From assembly GCF_001902635.1 (NCBI RefSeq), contig NZ_MJAO01000021.1, positions 1 through 64,000 of the forward strand: a stretch of 64,000 nucleotides of DNA. The letters run 5' to 3'. Under the pieces are notes generated by a model that was given only the letters and a program-made list of their open reading frames with translations, did not search any database and was not told where the DNA came from. Below, piece after piece: positions 7,731 to 16,110 of the stretch. The translations under genes and the position numbers were made by a program. Position 1 is the stretch's first letter; the number at the start of each line of letters is the position of its first letter. The stretch comes from Serratia marcescens (GTDB taxonomy: Bacteria; Pseudomonadota; Gammaproteobacteria; Enterobacterales; Enterobacteriaceae).

Positions 7731-8618
7731 CTAACGTTTTAACCAGCCGGCCAGTTTCTGCCAGGGCGTCGGCGGCAGTTCGCGCACCGCGCCCCGGGCG
7801 AAATAGCGCTCGATGTAGTATTGGATCACCGACAGCGCGGTGGTGATAAACAGATACCAGACGGTGGCCACCATCAGCAGCGGTATCACCTGCTGGGTGC
7901 GGTTATAGATCACCTGGATGGTGTAAAACAGCTCCGGCAGCGCCAGCACATAAACGATCGAGGTGCCTTTCGCCAGGCTGATGATCTCGTTGAAGCCAGT
8001 CGGAATAATGGAACGCAGCGCCTGCGGCAGAATGATGCGGAAGGTGCGGCGATAGCCCGGCAGACCCAGTGCCGCCGCCGCTTCGTGCTGGCCGTCATCC
8101 ACGCCTAAAATGCCACCGCGGATGATCTCGGCGGTGTAGGCGGACTGCACCAGCGTCAGGCCCAGCACCGCCACGGCGAATTGGCCGAGGATGTCGATGG
8201 TCGGGTAGCTGGCGAATACCACTGAGGTGAAGGGAATGCCCAGCGAGATGGCGTCGTACAGGTAGGAAAAGTTGTACAGGATGATCAGCACCAGGATCAG
8301 CGGCAGCGAGCGAAACAGCCAGATATACCCCCAGGCCAGCGACGCCAGCAGATAAGAGCGCGACAGCCGCGCCAGCGCCAGCAGGGTGCCGAACAGGATA
8401 CTGAACAGCGTGCCGAGCAGCGTCAGCAGCAGGGTTTGCCCCAGCCCCGCCAGCACCGCCGGCGCGAAGAACCACTCGGCGAACACGCCCCATTCCCAGC
8501 GCGCGTTGCCCGCCACCGACTGCACGATAGCGGCCAGAATCAACAGCGAAAACAGCGCGCCGATCAGCCGCAGCGGATAGCGGGCGGGAACCACTTTCAA
8601 GACTTCTTGTTTGGACAT
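7731..8618 (-). CDS. Amino-acid-type ABC transporter permease (YxeN-like)
   Basis: Encodes 295 residues with about five to six membrane helices and the permease coupling loop near EIIRGGILGVDDGQHEAAAALG, typical of His/Glu/Asp/Arg/opine-type permeases (HEAAAALG is the EAA motif). It is longer than the usual 220-residue members because of an N-terminal extension with an extra hydrophobic segment. The start at 8618 (MSKQEVLK) follows AGGAG with 7-base spacing; the in-frame codon at 8696 is rejected because it lies within the coding end of the acetyltransferase gene. It probably works as a homodimer with the downstream ATPase and the binding protein of this cluster. Confidence 0.87.
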   Translation of the reverse strand: MSKQEVLKVVPARYPLRLIGALFSLLILAAIVQSVAGNARWEWGVFAEWFFAPAVLAGLGQTLLLTLLGTLFSILFGTLLALARLSRSYLLASLAWGYIWLFRSLPLILVLIILYNFSYLYDAISLGIPFTSVVFASYPTIDILGQFAVAVLGLTLVQSAYTAEIIRGGILGVDDGQHEAAAALGLPGYRRTFRIILPQALRSIIPTGFNEIISLAKGTSIVYVLALPELFYTIQVIYNRTQQVIPLLMVATVWYLFITTALSVIQYYIERYFARGAVRELPPTPWQKLAGWLKR

Positions 8619-8649
8619 CTCGGATCTCCTGATACAGATAAAAAGGGCC

Positions 8650-9177
8650 TTAGGCGATTTTCCTTTCCGACGCGCAACAACACGCGTCCTCTGCAATCAG
8701 GCTTTTGCGGAACGGCAGGCGGCCATCGTAGGGCGGGCGGCCGTATACCTCGCTGTCGACGGTGGGATCGAACTGCGGCTGATAGCCGTTGCTCAGATAC
8801 AGGCCCACCGCTTCGGGCTGGCGAAAGCCGGTGGTCAGATAGAGCCGGCGATACCCCTGCGCCAGCGCCCGCGTTTCCAGCTGCTGCAATACCCGCTGCG
8901 CCAGGCCCTGGCGGCGCAGATCGCTGCGCGTCCAGATGCGCTTCAGCTCGGCGGTCTGCGCGTCAAAGCGCTTGAAGGCGCCCATGGCGATCGGCGCACC
9001 GGCGCGCAGCAGCACGATGAAGGCGCCCTGTGGCGGCGCGTACAAATCCAACGGTTCCGGTTCCTGGTCACCAAAATAGTCGCCGTAACGTTGGCGATAC
9101 TCGCCGAACAGCCCTTCGATCACCGGCGCGATCAGCGGGTCGGTCGGCAGCATCTGAATGTATGTGTCTTGCGTCAT
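8650..9177 (-). CDS. GNAT-family N-acetyltransferase (YxeL/SnaB-like)
   Basis: Encodes 175 residues of a GNAT fold. The acetyl-CoA pyrophosphate loop is in IWTRSDLRRQGLAQRVLQQLE, followed by the strand LTTGFRQPEAVGLYLSNGYQP with the usual C-terminal alpha-4/beta-7 pattern. Its start codon overlaps the stop of the binding-protein gene by ATGA, so the two are translationally coupled. In the Bacillus pathway the acetyltransferase N-acetylates S-(2-succino)cysteine before the monooxygenase acts; the same step is inferred here from the gene set. Confidence 0.8.
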   Translation of the reverse strand: MTQDTYIQMLPTDPLIAPVIEGLFGEYRQRYGDYFGDQEPEPLDLYAPPQGAFIVLLRAGAPIAMGAFKRFDAQTAELKRIWTRSDLRRQGLAQRVLQQLETRALAQGYRRLYLTTGFRQPEAVGLYLSNGYQPQFDPTVDSEVYGRPPYDGRLPFRKSLIAEDACCCASERKIA

Positions 9178-10106
9178 TGCGCCTCCTGGTCGCCCAGGCC
9201 GGGCGGGTTGATTTCCGACTGCGCAAGGCGTTCGACGCTTTCGCCCCAGCGGTTGAGCACCTGATCGTACTGCCCGCTGCGGATCACACCGTTCAGCGCT
9301 TCGTTCACCGCCTGCACCAAGCCGTTGCCTTTACGGGTGGTAACGGCGATGTGCGCCGCCTTCGGCCAACCGCCTTCCACCGTGCCCGCCAGCCGGGTGC
9401 GGCCGTTCAGCGTCGCTTTATAGGCGCCCAGCACGTTCGGCCCGAAGTAAGCGTCGGCCCGGCCGGACTGGATCGCCAGCGTGGCGGCCGCATCGTCGGT
9501 CACGTAGATCGGCTGGAAGGGTTTGAGCCCCTGCTGCCGGTTCTGCTTGTCCCATGCCAGCAAGATTGCTTCCTGATTGGTGCCGGAGCCGACGATAATT
9601 TTTAATCCGGCGATATCGGCAGGCTGTTTGATCGTCGCGATCTTGCCGCCGGTTTTGACGTAAAAACCGAGCGAATCGATACGGTAGGTGGCGAAGTCGA
9701 AGCGGGTTTTGCGCTCTTTGGTCACGGTGACGTTGGTGATGGCCGCGTCATACTTGCCGGACGCAACCCCCAGCGGCCAGTCTTCCCACGAGGTTTGCAC
9801 CACGTTCAGCGCCAGGCCTAGGCTGTCGGCTACCAGCTGCGCGATATCCACTTCGCTGCCGATCAGCCGCCGGTTGTCGGCGGCGAACAGCGCCAGCGGC
9901 GGCGTGTTGAGCGCGGCGATCGCGACGGTGAATTGGCCCGGCTTCACGAAGTGGAAATCGGCCGGCAGTTTGGCGATCGCCTGCGGGTTCTTCGGCGCGT
10001 GGATCGGGGTTTCATTGGCCTGCAAATCGATGCCGGTGCCCGCCTGTGCGGCGCCGGTCAGGCTCAGCAAGGCCGCCACGAGGGCGGCAGTAACGGTTTT
10101 CTGCAT
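9174..10106 (-). CDS. ABC transporter substrate-binding protein, amino-acid type (YxeM-like)
   Basis: Encodes 310 residues with a Sec signal peptide (about residues 1-22, cleavage after AAQA) and a family-3 solute-binding fold. The conserved domain carries SEVDIAQLVADSLGL and YDAAITNVTVTKERK, the region that in this family contacts the ligand carboxylate and amino groups. It acts in the periplasm and hands ligand to the permease at 7731. Its stop overlaps the acetyltransferase start (ATGA). It is longer than typical members by about 40 residues, with a C-terminal tail after the domain. Ligand inferred only from context: a sulfur or S-modified amino acid. Confidence 0.86.
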   Translation of the reverse strand: MQKTVTAALVAALLSLTGAAQAGTGIDLQANETPIHAPKNPQAIAKLPADFHFVKPGQFTVAIAALNTPPLALFAADNRRLIGSEVDIAQLVADSLGLALNVVQTSWEDWPLGVASGKYDAAITNVTVTKERKTRFDFATYRIDSLGFYVKTGGKIATIKQPADIAGLKIIVGSGTNQEAILLAWDKQNRQQGLKPFQPIYVTDDAAATLAIQSGRADAYFGPNVLGAYKATLNGRTRLAGTVEGGWPKAAHIAVTTRKGNGLVQAVNEALNGVIRSGQYDQVLNRWGESVERLAQSEINPPGLGDQEAQ

Positions 10107-10132
10107 AGCGGGTATCCCTGAAAGCGATCTTA

Positions 10133-11458
10133 TTATTGGGAGAATCTGTTCAACGGGCGCTTCAGGCCCAGGTGCTCGCGCAGCGTGTCGCCGTGGTACG
10201 CCTGGCGGAACAGGCCGCGCTGTTGCAGAATCGGCACCACCCGATCGACGAAGTGGCCGAAGGCGTTGGGCGTACCGCCGCTGATGATGAAACCGTCGGC
10301 GGCTTCGCGGTCGAACCAGTGTTGCAGGCCGTCCGCCACCGCTTCCGGCGTGCCGCTGAACACCGGGCGCGGCGAAGCGGCTTCGAGCGCCACCTGGCGC
10401 AGCGTGAGGTTACGCTCGCGGGCATTGCGCTTGATGGCGTCGGTGGTGCTGCGGAAGCTGTTTTGCCCCAGATCGCCGATGTCCGGGAAGGGGGCATCCA
10501 GTGGATGGCGGGCGAAGTCGTAATGCTCGAAGTAACGGCCGAGGTAGTTGAGGGCGTTCTCGATGCTGACCAGGCGGGCGGTCTCCTGATACTGGCGTTC
10601 GACGTCCGCGTCGTCGTTACCGACGATCACGCTGACGCCCTGGAAGATGCGCAGATCGTCAGGTTCGCGCCCCTGTTCCCCCAGCTGCCGCTTCACGTCC
10701 TGATAAAAGTCCTGCGCCTGCTCCAGCGTGTCGTGATGGGTGAAGATCGCATCGGCGTGTTGGGCCGCCAGCCGTTTGCCGTCTTCAGAGGCGCCGGCCT
10801 GGAACAGGATCGGGCGGCCCTGCGGCGTGCGGCCGATGTTCAGCGGCCCCTGTACCGAGAAGAACTCCCCCTGGTGATTGAGGGTGTGCAGCGTTCCGGC
10901 GCGGAAAAATTCGCCGCTGGCCTTATTACGCACGAAGGCGTCGTCTTCCCAGGAGTCCCACAGGCCTTTGGCGACGTCGAGAAACTCGCCGGCGATACGG
11001 TACCGCAGGCTGTGTTCCGGGTGTTCGGCGCGCGAGAAGTTTTTGGCCGAACCTTCCAGCGGCGAGGTTACCACGTTCCAACCGGCGCGCCCGTTGCTCA
11101 GGTGATCGAGGCTGGCGAACTGACGGGCGACGGTGAACGGATCGCTGTAGGAGGTGGAGAGGGTGCCCACCAGGCCGATTTTATCGGTGGCGGCGGACAG
11201 CGCGGCCAGCAGGGTGAGCGGCTCGAAACGGTTAAGAAAATGCGGAATGGATTTTTCGTTGATATATAACCCGTCGGCGACAAACACGAAATCGAATTTC
11301 CCCTGTTCGGCTTTTTTCGCCGTGGCGATATTAAATTCGAGGTTGATGCTGGCGTCGGCGGTGGCGTCCGGGTGACGCCAGGCGGACATATTTCCCGATG
11401 CGCCATGCAGAATGGCGCCCAGCCGCAATTGCCGTTGATGATTCGCACTGTTGCTCAT
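10133..11458 (-). CDS. LLM-class flavin-dependent monooxygenase (NtaA/SnaA/YxeK-like)
   Basis: Encodes 441 residues of the bacterial-luciferase-like family in the NtaA/DszA/SnaA subgroup. Typical segments are [19 protein letters not shown] at the start, [17 protein letters not shown], the [12 protein letters not shown] loop and [15 protein letters not shown]. These two-component enzymes take FMNH2 from a separate reductase and insert oxygen to break C-N or C-S bonds. In Bacillus, YxeK cleaves N-acetyl-S-(2-succino)cysteine to oxaloacetate and N-acetylcysteine. No flavin reductase is in this cluster. The 188-base gap upstream holds a terminator-like hairpin, so the gene may begin a separate transcript from the M20 gene. 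Confidence 0.87.
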   Translation of the reverse strand: MSNSANHQRQLRLGAILHGASGNMSAWRHPDATADASINLEFNIATAKKAEQGKFDFVFVADGLYINEKSIPHFLNRFEPLTLLAALSAATDKIGLVGTLSTSYSDPFTVARQFASLDHLSNGRAGWNVVTSPLEGSAKNFSRAEHPEHSLRYRIAGEFLDVAKGLWDSWEDDAFVRNKASGEFFRAGTLHTLNHQGEFFSVQGPLNIGRTPQGRPILFQAGASEDGKRLAAQHADAIFTHHDTLEQAQDFYQDVKRQLGEQGREPDDLRIFQGVSVIVGNDDADVERQYQETARLVSIENALNYLGRYFEHYDFARHPLDAPFPDIGDLGQNSFRSTTDAIKRNARERNLTLRQVALEAASPRPVFSGTPEAVADGLQHWFDREAADGFIISGGTPNAFGHFVDRVVPILQQRGLFRQAYHGDTLREHLGLKRPLNRFSQ

Positions 11459-11598
11459 GGTGATTATCCTGTCATGCGTCGCAGAGGCGCGTGGTGTCTG
11501 AGGTGTCCACTATTGATGAGCACAGGCGGGATGTAAAACAACAAAACAGCATATTCAAATGTTGAAAGTTGCAAATATCATGGTGAAGAAAATAATAA

Positions 11599-11626
11599 TG
11601 CCCGACGCGGCATCAGCGGCGTCGGG
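11599..11626 (-). terminator. Probable terminator or attenuator after the M20 gene
   Basis: CCCGACGC (11601-11608) pairs with GCGTCGGG (11619-11626). On the minus strand the hairpin is followed by a T-rich stretch (rich in A on the plus strand at 11586-11599). It lies 21 bases after the M20 amidohydrolase stop and may end that transcript or weaken readthrough into the monooxygenase gene. Confidence 0.45.
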
Positions 11627-11646
11627 GAAATACTATTTTCGGTTAT

Positions 11647-12810
11647 TCAGGCGTTGCTGAGGGCTTTATCCGATGCGGTGCTTAATTGCTGCAATGCGCG
11701 TTCCGCCAGCAGCGTGAAATATTGCGCCGCCGGGAATATCGCCCGCTCATCGGGATTGAAACGCGGATGATGCAGGCCGAATTCGCTGGCGGAGCCGATG
11801 CTGACAAATACACCTGGCACATGGTGCAGATAAAGCGCGAAATCCTCACCGCCCATCTGCAACTCCGCCTCTTCGACCCGGTAGCCGGCCTCGGCGGCGA
11901 CGGTTTTGCTGAACGCCGCCCAGCGGGCGTCATTGATCACCGCCGGCGGCCCCGGTTGCCAGCGGAGCTCGGCCTGCGCCCCCAGCGCGGCGGCGACGCC
12001 GTCGATCACCTGGCGCATTTTTTCCGGCACCTGACGGCGCACCGCATCGCTGTGGGTGCGAACCGTGCCTTCCAGTTCAACGGTTTGCGGCAGCACGTTC
12101 CAGGTATTGCCGCCTTCGATGCGTGTGACGCTCACCACCAGGGATTCCAGCGAGCTGAAGCTGCGGCTGGGCAACGTTTGCAGCGCGCCGACGATCTGGC
12201 TGGCGGTGACGATGGTGTCGACGCCCTGTTCCGGTTTGGCGGCGTGGGCACCTTTGCCGGTGATCAGGATCCGGAAGCGATCGACGTTGGCGTAGAACGG
12301 CCCGGCACGGGTGGCGAAGGTGCCGATGGGCAGTTCCGGCGCATTGTGCAGGCCAAATACTGCGGCGACGTTGTCCAGCGCGCCGGCGTCGATCAGATGC
12401 CGGGCGCCGTTAAAGGTCTCTTCTGCCGGCTGGAAGAAGAGGCGAACCGTACCGGGCAGTTCGGCCTCGCGCGCTTTCAGCAGGTGTGCGGCGCCGAGCA
12501 TCACCGAGGTATGAAAGTCGTGGCCGCAGGCGTGCATCACGCCACTGTTTTGCGAACTGAAGGGCACGTCGGCGATCTCGTCGATCGGCAGGGCGTCGAT
12601 ATCGCCGCGCAGTGCGATGATCGGCCCCTTGCCGCTGCCGATCTCGGCCACTACGCCGGTTTTCAACGCCAGCGGCAGAAGGCGAACGCCTGCGGCTTCC
12701 AGCCAGCGGGTCAGCCGGGCGGTGGTGGCGAATTCGTGATTGGAAAGTTCCGGGTTCTGGTGCAGTTCACGCCGATAGGCGATGATCTGGTCTGCCAATT
12801 GGCTGGTCAT
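11647..12810 (-). CDS. M20-family amidohydrolase (YxeP-like N-acyl-amino-acid deacylase)
   Basis: Encodes 387 residues of the M20D peptidase/amidohydrolase family. Metal-binding and catalytic motifs are visible: LRGDIDALP, VMHACGHDFHTSV, FQPAEETFNGA with the catalytic Glu pair, and GGEDFALYL near the C-terminus. A dimerisation domain occupies about residues 175-285. Relatives remove acyl groups from N-acyl amino acids such as hippurate, N-acetylcysteine or N-acetyl-diaminopimelate. Together with the acetyltransferase and monooxygenase of this cluster, the likely role is removal of acetyl from N-acetylcysteine, giving cysteine. It is the first gene of the leftward cluster and has its own upstream region facing cspE. 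Confidence 0.87.
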   Translation of the reverse strand: MTSQLADQIIAYRRELHQNPELSNHEFATTARLTRWLEAAGVRLLPLALKTGVVAEIGSGKGPIIALRGDIDALPIDEIADVPFSSQNSGVMHACGHDFHTSVMLGAAHLLKAREAELPGTVRLFFQPAEETFNGARHLIDAGALDNVAAVFGLHNAPELPIGTFATRAGPFYANVDRFRILITGKGAHAAKPEQGVDTIVTASQIVGALQTLPSRSFSSLESLVVSVTRIEGGNTWNVLPQTVELEGTVRTHSDAVRRQVPEKMRQVIDGVAAALGAQAELRWQPGPPAVINDARWAAFSKTVAAEAGYRVEEAELQMGGEDFALYLHHVPGVFVSIGSASEFGLHHPRFNPDERAIFPAAQYFTLLAERALQQLSTASDKALSNA

Positions 12811-13155
12811 AGGCTTGGCTCATAGTGGGAATCAGCCCTAACCCTAGTGCAGAGGCGGCAGAAGCAAAAAGACCATCTGGTTATATTTCATAGCGATTGT
12901 GTTTGCATGGAGGCGTCAACGGCGGGGGGAACGGGACGATTTGGGCGTTCGCTCGCCGTTCGCCGACCCGGAGAGAGGATCAGGCTGGAACGGTGACAAA
13001 TCACAACCGGTGCAATCAATTTACACCGTGCAACACGGATTTTTTCACTCTTTATCGGATTTCTGTGATCGCGGTGGTGGACAAAATCCCGCCTGCTTGC
13101 TGTACTGTAATCGACACAGGTTTTGTGTCTTTCATTCACGTTAAAGGTAAGTTTG
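12811..13155. other. Divergent promoter region between the M20 cluster and cspE
   Basis: 345 bases without a credible protein gene. It must hold the promoter of the leftward sulfur cluster and that of cspE. On the cspE side, GACACA (13113-13118) pairs with TGTGTC (13124-13129), a small hairpin in what is probably the cspE leader; a -10-like TGTAAT lies just before it at 13106-13111. No recognised operator was seen near the M20 start. Confidence 0.4.
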
Positions 13156-13365
13156 ATGTCTAAGATTAAAGGTAGCGTTAAGTGGTTTAATGAATCCAAA
13201 GGTTTCGGCTTCATTACCCCGGAAGATGGTAGCAAGGACGTTTTCGTTCACTTCTCTGCCATCGCTAGCAACGGTTTCAAAACTCTTGCTGAAGGCCAGC
13301 GTGTAGAATTTGAAATCACGAACGGTGCCAAAGGGCCATCTGCCGCTAACGTTACTGCTATCTAA
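13156..13365 (+). CDS. cspE: Cold-shock-like protein CspE
   Basis: Encodes 69 residues, nearly identical in my memory to E. coli CspE: it begins [19 protein letters not shown] and carries RNP1 (KGFGFI) and RNP2 (VFVHF). It binds single-stranded nucleic acid, melts RNA hairpins and acts as an antiterminator in the cytoplasm. The ATG at 13156 follows AAAGGTAAG; the in-frame codon at 13123 is in the leader. A strong terminator follows within 25 bases, so it is monocistronic. Its neighbour crcB two genes on keeps the E. coli order cspE-crcB-tatE. Confidence 0.95.
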   Translation: MSKIKGSVKWFNESKGFGFITPEDGSKDVFVHFSAIASNGFKTLAEGQRVEFEITNGAKGPSAANVTAI

Positions 13366-13385
13366 GCTACGTAGCTGAATTTCTT

Positions 13386-13412
13386 AAAACCCGCTCATTG
13401 AGCGGGTTTTTT
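13386..13412 (+). terminator. Rho-independent terminator of cspE
   Basis: AACCCGCT (13388-13395) pairs with AGCGGGTT (13401-13408) across a 5-base loop. It is followed by T on the plus strand and by A/T on the other side, so it may also serve the convergent MFS gene ending at 13423. Confidence 0.85.
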
Positions 13413-13422
13413 ATTGGGCGCG

Positions 13423-14613
13423 TTATGCCTCGTGGTGGCGGGCCAACAGGCTGAACAGCAGGATGGCGATGGCGTAGCAGCCGACGATGGTCAACGCCAT
13501 CGACAGGCTGGAGGTGCCGCCCAGCCCGGTGAGCGGCACGGCGCAGGCGCCGAGTGCGAACATACAGACGCCGATCAGCGCCGAAGCGCTGCCTGCTTTG
13601 TCCCCCTGGCTTTGCATCGCCAATGAAGAGGCGGTCGGGCCGACGATGCCGATCACCGCCACCGAGAAGAACAGCGGCACTAACAACAACGGCAGTGGCG
13701 CATGTAGCGCAGCAGCCAACAGCAGCAGCAGCGACGCGACGGCCGCCAGCGTCAGACCGCTTTTCAACACCCGGCGTTCCCCCCAACGCGAACTGAGGCG
13801 GCTGGCCAGCTGCGCTGCGATGATCAGCCCGACGCCGTTAATGGCGAAGCACAGGCTGAACATTTGCGGGCTGAGGCCGTAAATCTGCTGCAAGACGAAA
13901 GGCGAGGCACCAATATAGGCGAACATGCCGGCCATCACGAAACCCTGCGTCAGGCACAGGCCCATGAAATAACGCTGGGTCAGCAAACCGCCCAATGACA
14001 TCAGCATCGCCAGGATGCCACCCTGGCTGCGGCGCTCTACCGGCAGGGATTCGCGCAGTTTCAGCGCCGACAGGCTGAACAGCAGCACCGCAATGGCGGC
14101 CAGCACGCCGAAGATGCCGCGCCAGTTCATCACCTGCAGCATAACGCCGCCCAGCACCGGGGCGACGATCGGCGCCAGGCCGTTGACCAGCATCAGCAGG
14201 GCGAAGAAACGGGTCAGTTCATGGCCGGCGTACAGATCGCGGGCGATGGCGCGGGAGATGACCGCACCGCCGGCGCCGGCGATGCCCTGCAGCAGGCGGG
14301 CGACCAACAACTGGTCGATGGTGGGGGCCAGCGCGCACCACAGTGAGGCACCCAGCAGCAGAATCAGCGACAGCAGCAGCGGGCGCATGCGGCCCAGCTT
14401 GTCACTGTAGGGGCCGAAAATCAGCTGGCCGACGCCCAGGCCGAGCAACCCGGCGGTCAGGCTGAGCTGCGCGGCGGCGGTGGAGGTATTCAGCTCGCCC
14501 GCCATCTCCGGCAGGGCAGGCAGGTAGAGATCGGTGCACAGCGGCCCCAGCGCGGCCAACAGGCCAAGCACGACGGCGTACACCAGACGTTGTCTGGCTA
14601 AGTGTCTGGTCAT
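13423..14613 (-). CDS. Bcr/CflA-type MFS multidrug efflux transporter
   Basis: Encodes 396 residues with twelve hydrophobic segments. MFS motif A appears between helices 2 and 3 as GPYSDKLGRMRP, preceded by the DHA1 hallmark LCTDLYLPALPEMA in helix 1, and the antiporter segment GIAGAGGAVISRAIARDLY follows in helices 4-5. It is expected to be an inner-membrane proton-drug antiporter. It starts 6 bases after a TetR gene on the same strand, so the pair forms an operon probably repressed by TetR and induced by a substrate drug. The substrate is unknown. It interrupts the E. coli cspE-crcB neighbourhood. Confidence 0.9.
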   Translation of the reverse strand: MTRHLARQRLVYAVVLGLLAALGPLCTDLYLPALPEMAGELNTSTAAAQLSLTAGLLGLGVGQLIFGPYSDKLGRMRPLLLSLILLLGASLWCALAPTIDQLLVARLLQGIAGAGGAVISRAIARDLYAGHELTRFFALLMLVNGLAPIVAPVLGGVMLQVMNWRGIFGVLAAIAVLLFSLSALKLRESLPVERRSQGGILAMLMSLGGLLTQRYFMGLCLTQGFVMAGMFAYIGASPFVLQQIYGLSPQMFSLCFAINGVGLIIAAQLASRLSSRWGERRVLKSGLTLAAVASLLLLLAAALHAPLPLLLVPLFFSVAVIGIVGPTASSLAMQSQGDKAGSASALIGVCMFALGACAVPLTGLGGTSSLSMALTIVGCYAIAILLFSLLARHHEA

Positions 14614-14619
14614 GGGAGG

Positions 14620-15216
14620 TTAGGGTTTCCTGAACAGGTGAGAAATGGCCTGCTGATACAGATCGCGCAGCAGGATCGCATCGGCTTTTTGCGTGGTAAG
14701 GATACGGTAACCGGTGCCTTCGCTCATGACGGCGATAAACTCTACCCGTGCGGCGATCTCTTCCGCGCTGAAATGGGGATACAGCCGCTGCAGGTTGTGG
14801 CACACGTGGCGAAACAGCCGCGCTTCCGCATCGCTGAGCATTTTGGCTACCACCGGATTGCGCGTGGCCTCGGCGGTCACTTCCAGCATCAGCATGTGGT
14901 CAGTTTCGCTCTCGCCCGGCTGTTGAAACAGCGTGCGCGCCGCCAGCGTGCCGGCGATCAGGTTGATGTGATCGCCGAGGTTTTCCAGGCGCTGCATCTT
15001 GCTGGCGATGATGCGATTGACGATCTCCTCGATAATCGCGTCTTTGTTGGCGAAATAGCGATAGATCTGTCCGACGCTGAGCTGCGAACCCTGGGCGATT
15101 TCCGCCATGCTGGCGGCGTGGAAACCGTGGCGGCGGAAACTGGTTTTCGCCGCTTCGACGATCTGGTCGCGGCGCGCCTGCACTTTGGCCTGTTTGCTGT
15201 CGTTGGGGGAGAGCAT
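14620..15216 (-). CDS. TetR-family transcriptional repressor
   Basis: Encodes 198 residues. The N-terminal helix-turn-helix is in IVEAAKTSFRRHGFHAASMAEIAQGSQLSVGQIYRYFANKDAII (about residues 19-62), the standard TetR DNA-binding fold; the remaining helices form the ligand and dimer domain. It is the first gene of a two-gene operon with the efflux transporter 6 bases downstream, so it probably represses both from the promoter at about 15220-15300. The ligand cannot be told. Confidence 0.9.
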   Translation of the reverse strand: MLSPNDSKQAKVQARRDQIVEAAKTSFRRHGFHAASMAEIAQGSQLSVGQIYRYFANKDAIIEEIVNRIIASKMQRLENLGDHINLIAGTLAARTLFQQPGESETDHMLMLEVTAEATRNPVVAKMLSDAEARLFRHVCHNLQRLYPHFSAEEIAARVEFIAVMSEGTGYRILTTQKADAILLRDLYQQAISHLFRKP

Positions 15217-15336
15217 CTGCCGATCCTTTGCTACGCGTGAGTCGGGTTCACATTTTGGGTGTGAACGTTCATTCTCAATTGTAGTGCAACTGCGGGCAAG
15301 GGGGCAAGGTGAACAGGCGATGCGGGGAAAAGGCGT

Positions 15337-15432
15337 TTAAGCGAACAGATAGGATTTGATAAAGGCGGCGACGATCAGCACGCACAGCGTAACGGTGAGC
15401 GCTTCGGTGGCGGTTTTCGGCAGGCTAAACAT
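15337..15432 (-). CDS. Unrecognised 31-residue single-span membrane peptide
   Basis: A short frame starts with ATG at 15432 and reads MFSLPKTATEALTVTLCV and on to SYLFA before a TAA. Residues of about 9-25 form one hydrophobic helix, with a basic Lys near each end. The ribosome-binding sequence GGATGAG lies inside a perfect 11-bp inverted repeat just upstream (15440-15468), and a -10-like CATAAT lies at 15469-15474 on the minus strand. It does not match the small membrane proteins I can recall (AcrZ, MgtS, YohP, TisB and others). It lies downstream of crcB on the same strand. Expression is not proven. Confidence 0.45.
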   Translation of the reverse strand: MFSLPKTATEALTVTLCVLIVAAFIKSYLFA

Positions 15433-15439
15433 AGCGGTT

Positions 15440-15468
15440 TCTCATCCAGTCAGGAATACTGGATGAGA
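15440..15468 (-). promoter_or_regulatory. Perfect 11-bp hairpin over the ribosome-binding site of the small ORF
   Basis: The arms at 15440-15450 and 15458-15468 pair perfectly with a 7-base loop. On the minus strand the second arm contains GGATGAG, ending about 7 bases before the ATG at 15432, so folding would hide the ribosome-binding site. No T tract follows, so it is not an intrinsic terminator of crcB. It could instead be a protein-binding palindrome. Confidence 0.5.
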
Positions 15469-15503
15469 TTATGCGCATGCAAGATTAAGGAAACATTAAG
15501 GGT

Positions 15504-15887
15504 TTAGCGCCCGTTGATCCACATCACCAGCATGAAAGCCAGCAGCGTCATCGCCAGCGAACCGGCCAGGTTGAGCAGCATGTTGGCCAGCGCCCAGCCG
15601 AAGCGGCCATCCTGCATCAGGTACACCACCTCCAGCGAAAAGGTGGAGAAGGTGGTCAGGCCGCCGCAGAACCCGGTGGTGATCAGTAATTTCCAGGTGG
15701 GATCCAGGTGCGTCATGCGGGTGAAAATCGCCATCGCCAGGCCGATGATAAAACCGCCGATCAGATTGACCATCAGCGTACCGAGCGGAATGTGGGCGTT
15801 CAGCGGATTCATTTTCATGCTTACCGCCCAGCGTAAAACGCTGCCGACGCCGCCGCCGATAAATACGGCCAGTAAAGAGCTCAACAT
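15504..15887 (-). CDS. crcB: Fluoride ion channel CrcB (Fluc)
   Basis: Encodes 127 residues with four membrane helices and the CrcB signature [16 protein letters not shown], plus [10 protein letters not shown] and [11 protein letters not shown]. Fluc proteins form dual-topology dimers in the inner membrane that let fluoride leave the cell. The ATG at 15887 follows AAGGTAG; the upstream TTG at 15905 is rejected. A fluoride riboswitch precedes it at 15973-16020, so expression should rise with fluoride. The order cspE-crcB-tatE is that of E. coli, although there the riboswitch is, as far as I recall, absent. Confidence 0.94.
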   Translation of the reverse strand: MLSSLLAVFIGGGVGSVLRWAVSMKMNPLNAHIPLGTLMVNLIGGFIIGLAMAIFTRMTHLDPTWKLLITTGFCGGLTTFSTFSLEVVYLMQDGRFGWALANMLLNLAGSLAMTLLAFMLVMWINGR

Positions 15888-15972
15888 GGGGCAACTACCT
15901 TTCAATCAGAGAAATTCACGGGACTCGGAAAGGGACAGGCGTAACGCTACGCGCCTCTCTCCGAGAGGTTAC

Positions 15973-16020
15973 GTAGACATCATCAGCCTGTGAAGGCGGT
16001 TAGGGAGGAATGTCATCTCC
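15973..16020 (-). promoter_or_regulatory. Fluoride (crcB) riboswitch
   Basis: Read on the minus strand, the segment begins GGAGATGACATTCCTCCC, continues with AACCGCC, a short hairpin, and GGCTGATGATGTCTAC. This is the crcB-motif consensus: the GGxGAUGxxAUUCCUCC pseudoknot core, the AACCGCC hairpin arm, and the conserved CUGAUGAxxxCU. It lies 85 bases before the crcB start. A further hairpin (CCTCTC with GAGAGG, 15954-15968) follows and may be the expression platform. Confidence 0.9.
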
Positions 16021-16110
16021 AGCGTGCCGCACGGCCTTTTTGCCGTACCTGATGGATGTTACACCCAATGCCGCCTATTTTGTAGTATCGACATCCTGCG
16101 AGGTAAACCC

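Noticed and set aside
15440-15468. Inverted repeat read as the crcB terminator
   Set aside because: No T tract on the minus strand after the hairpin; its second arm is the ribosome-binding region of the small ORF.
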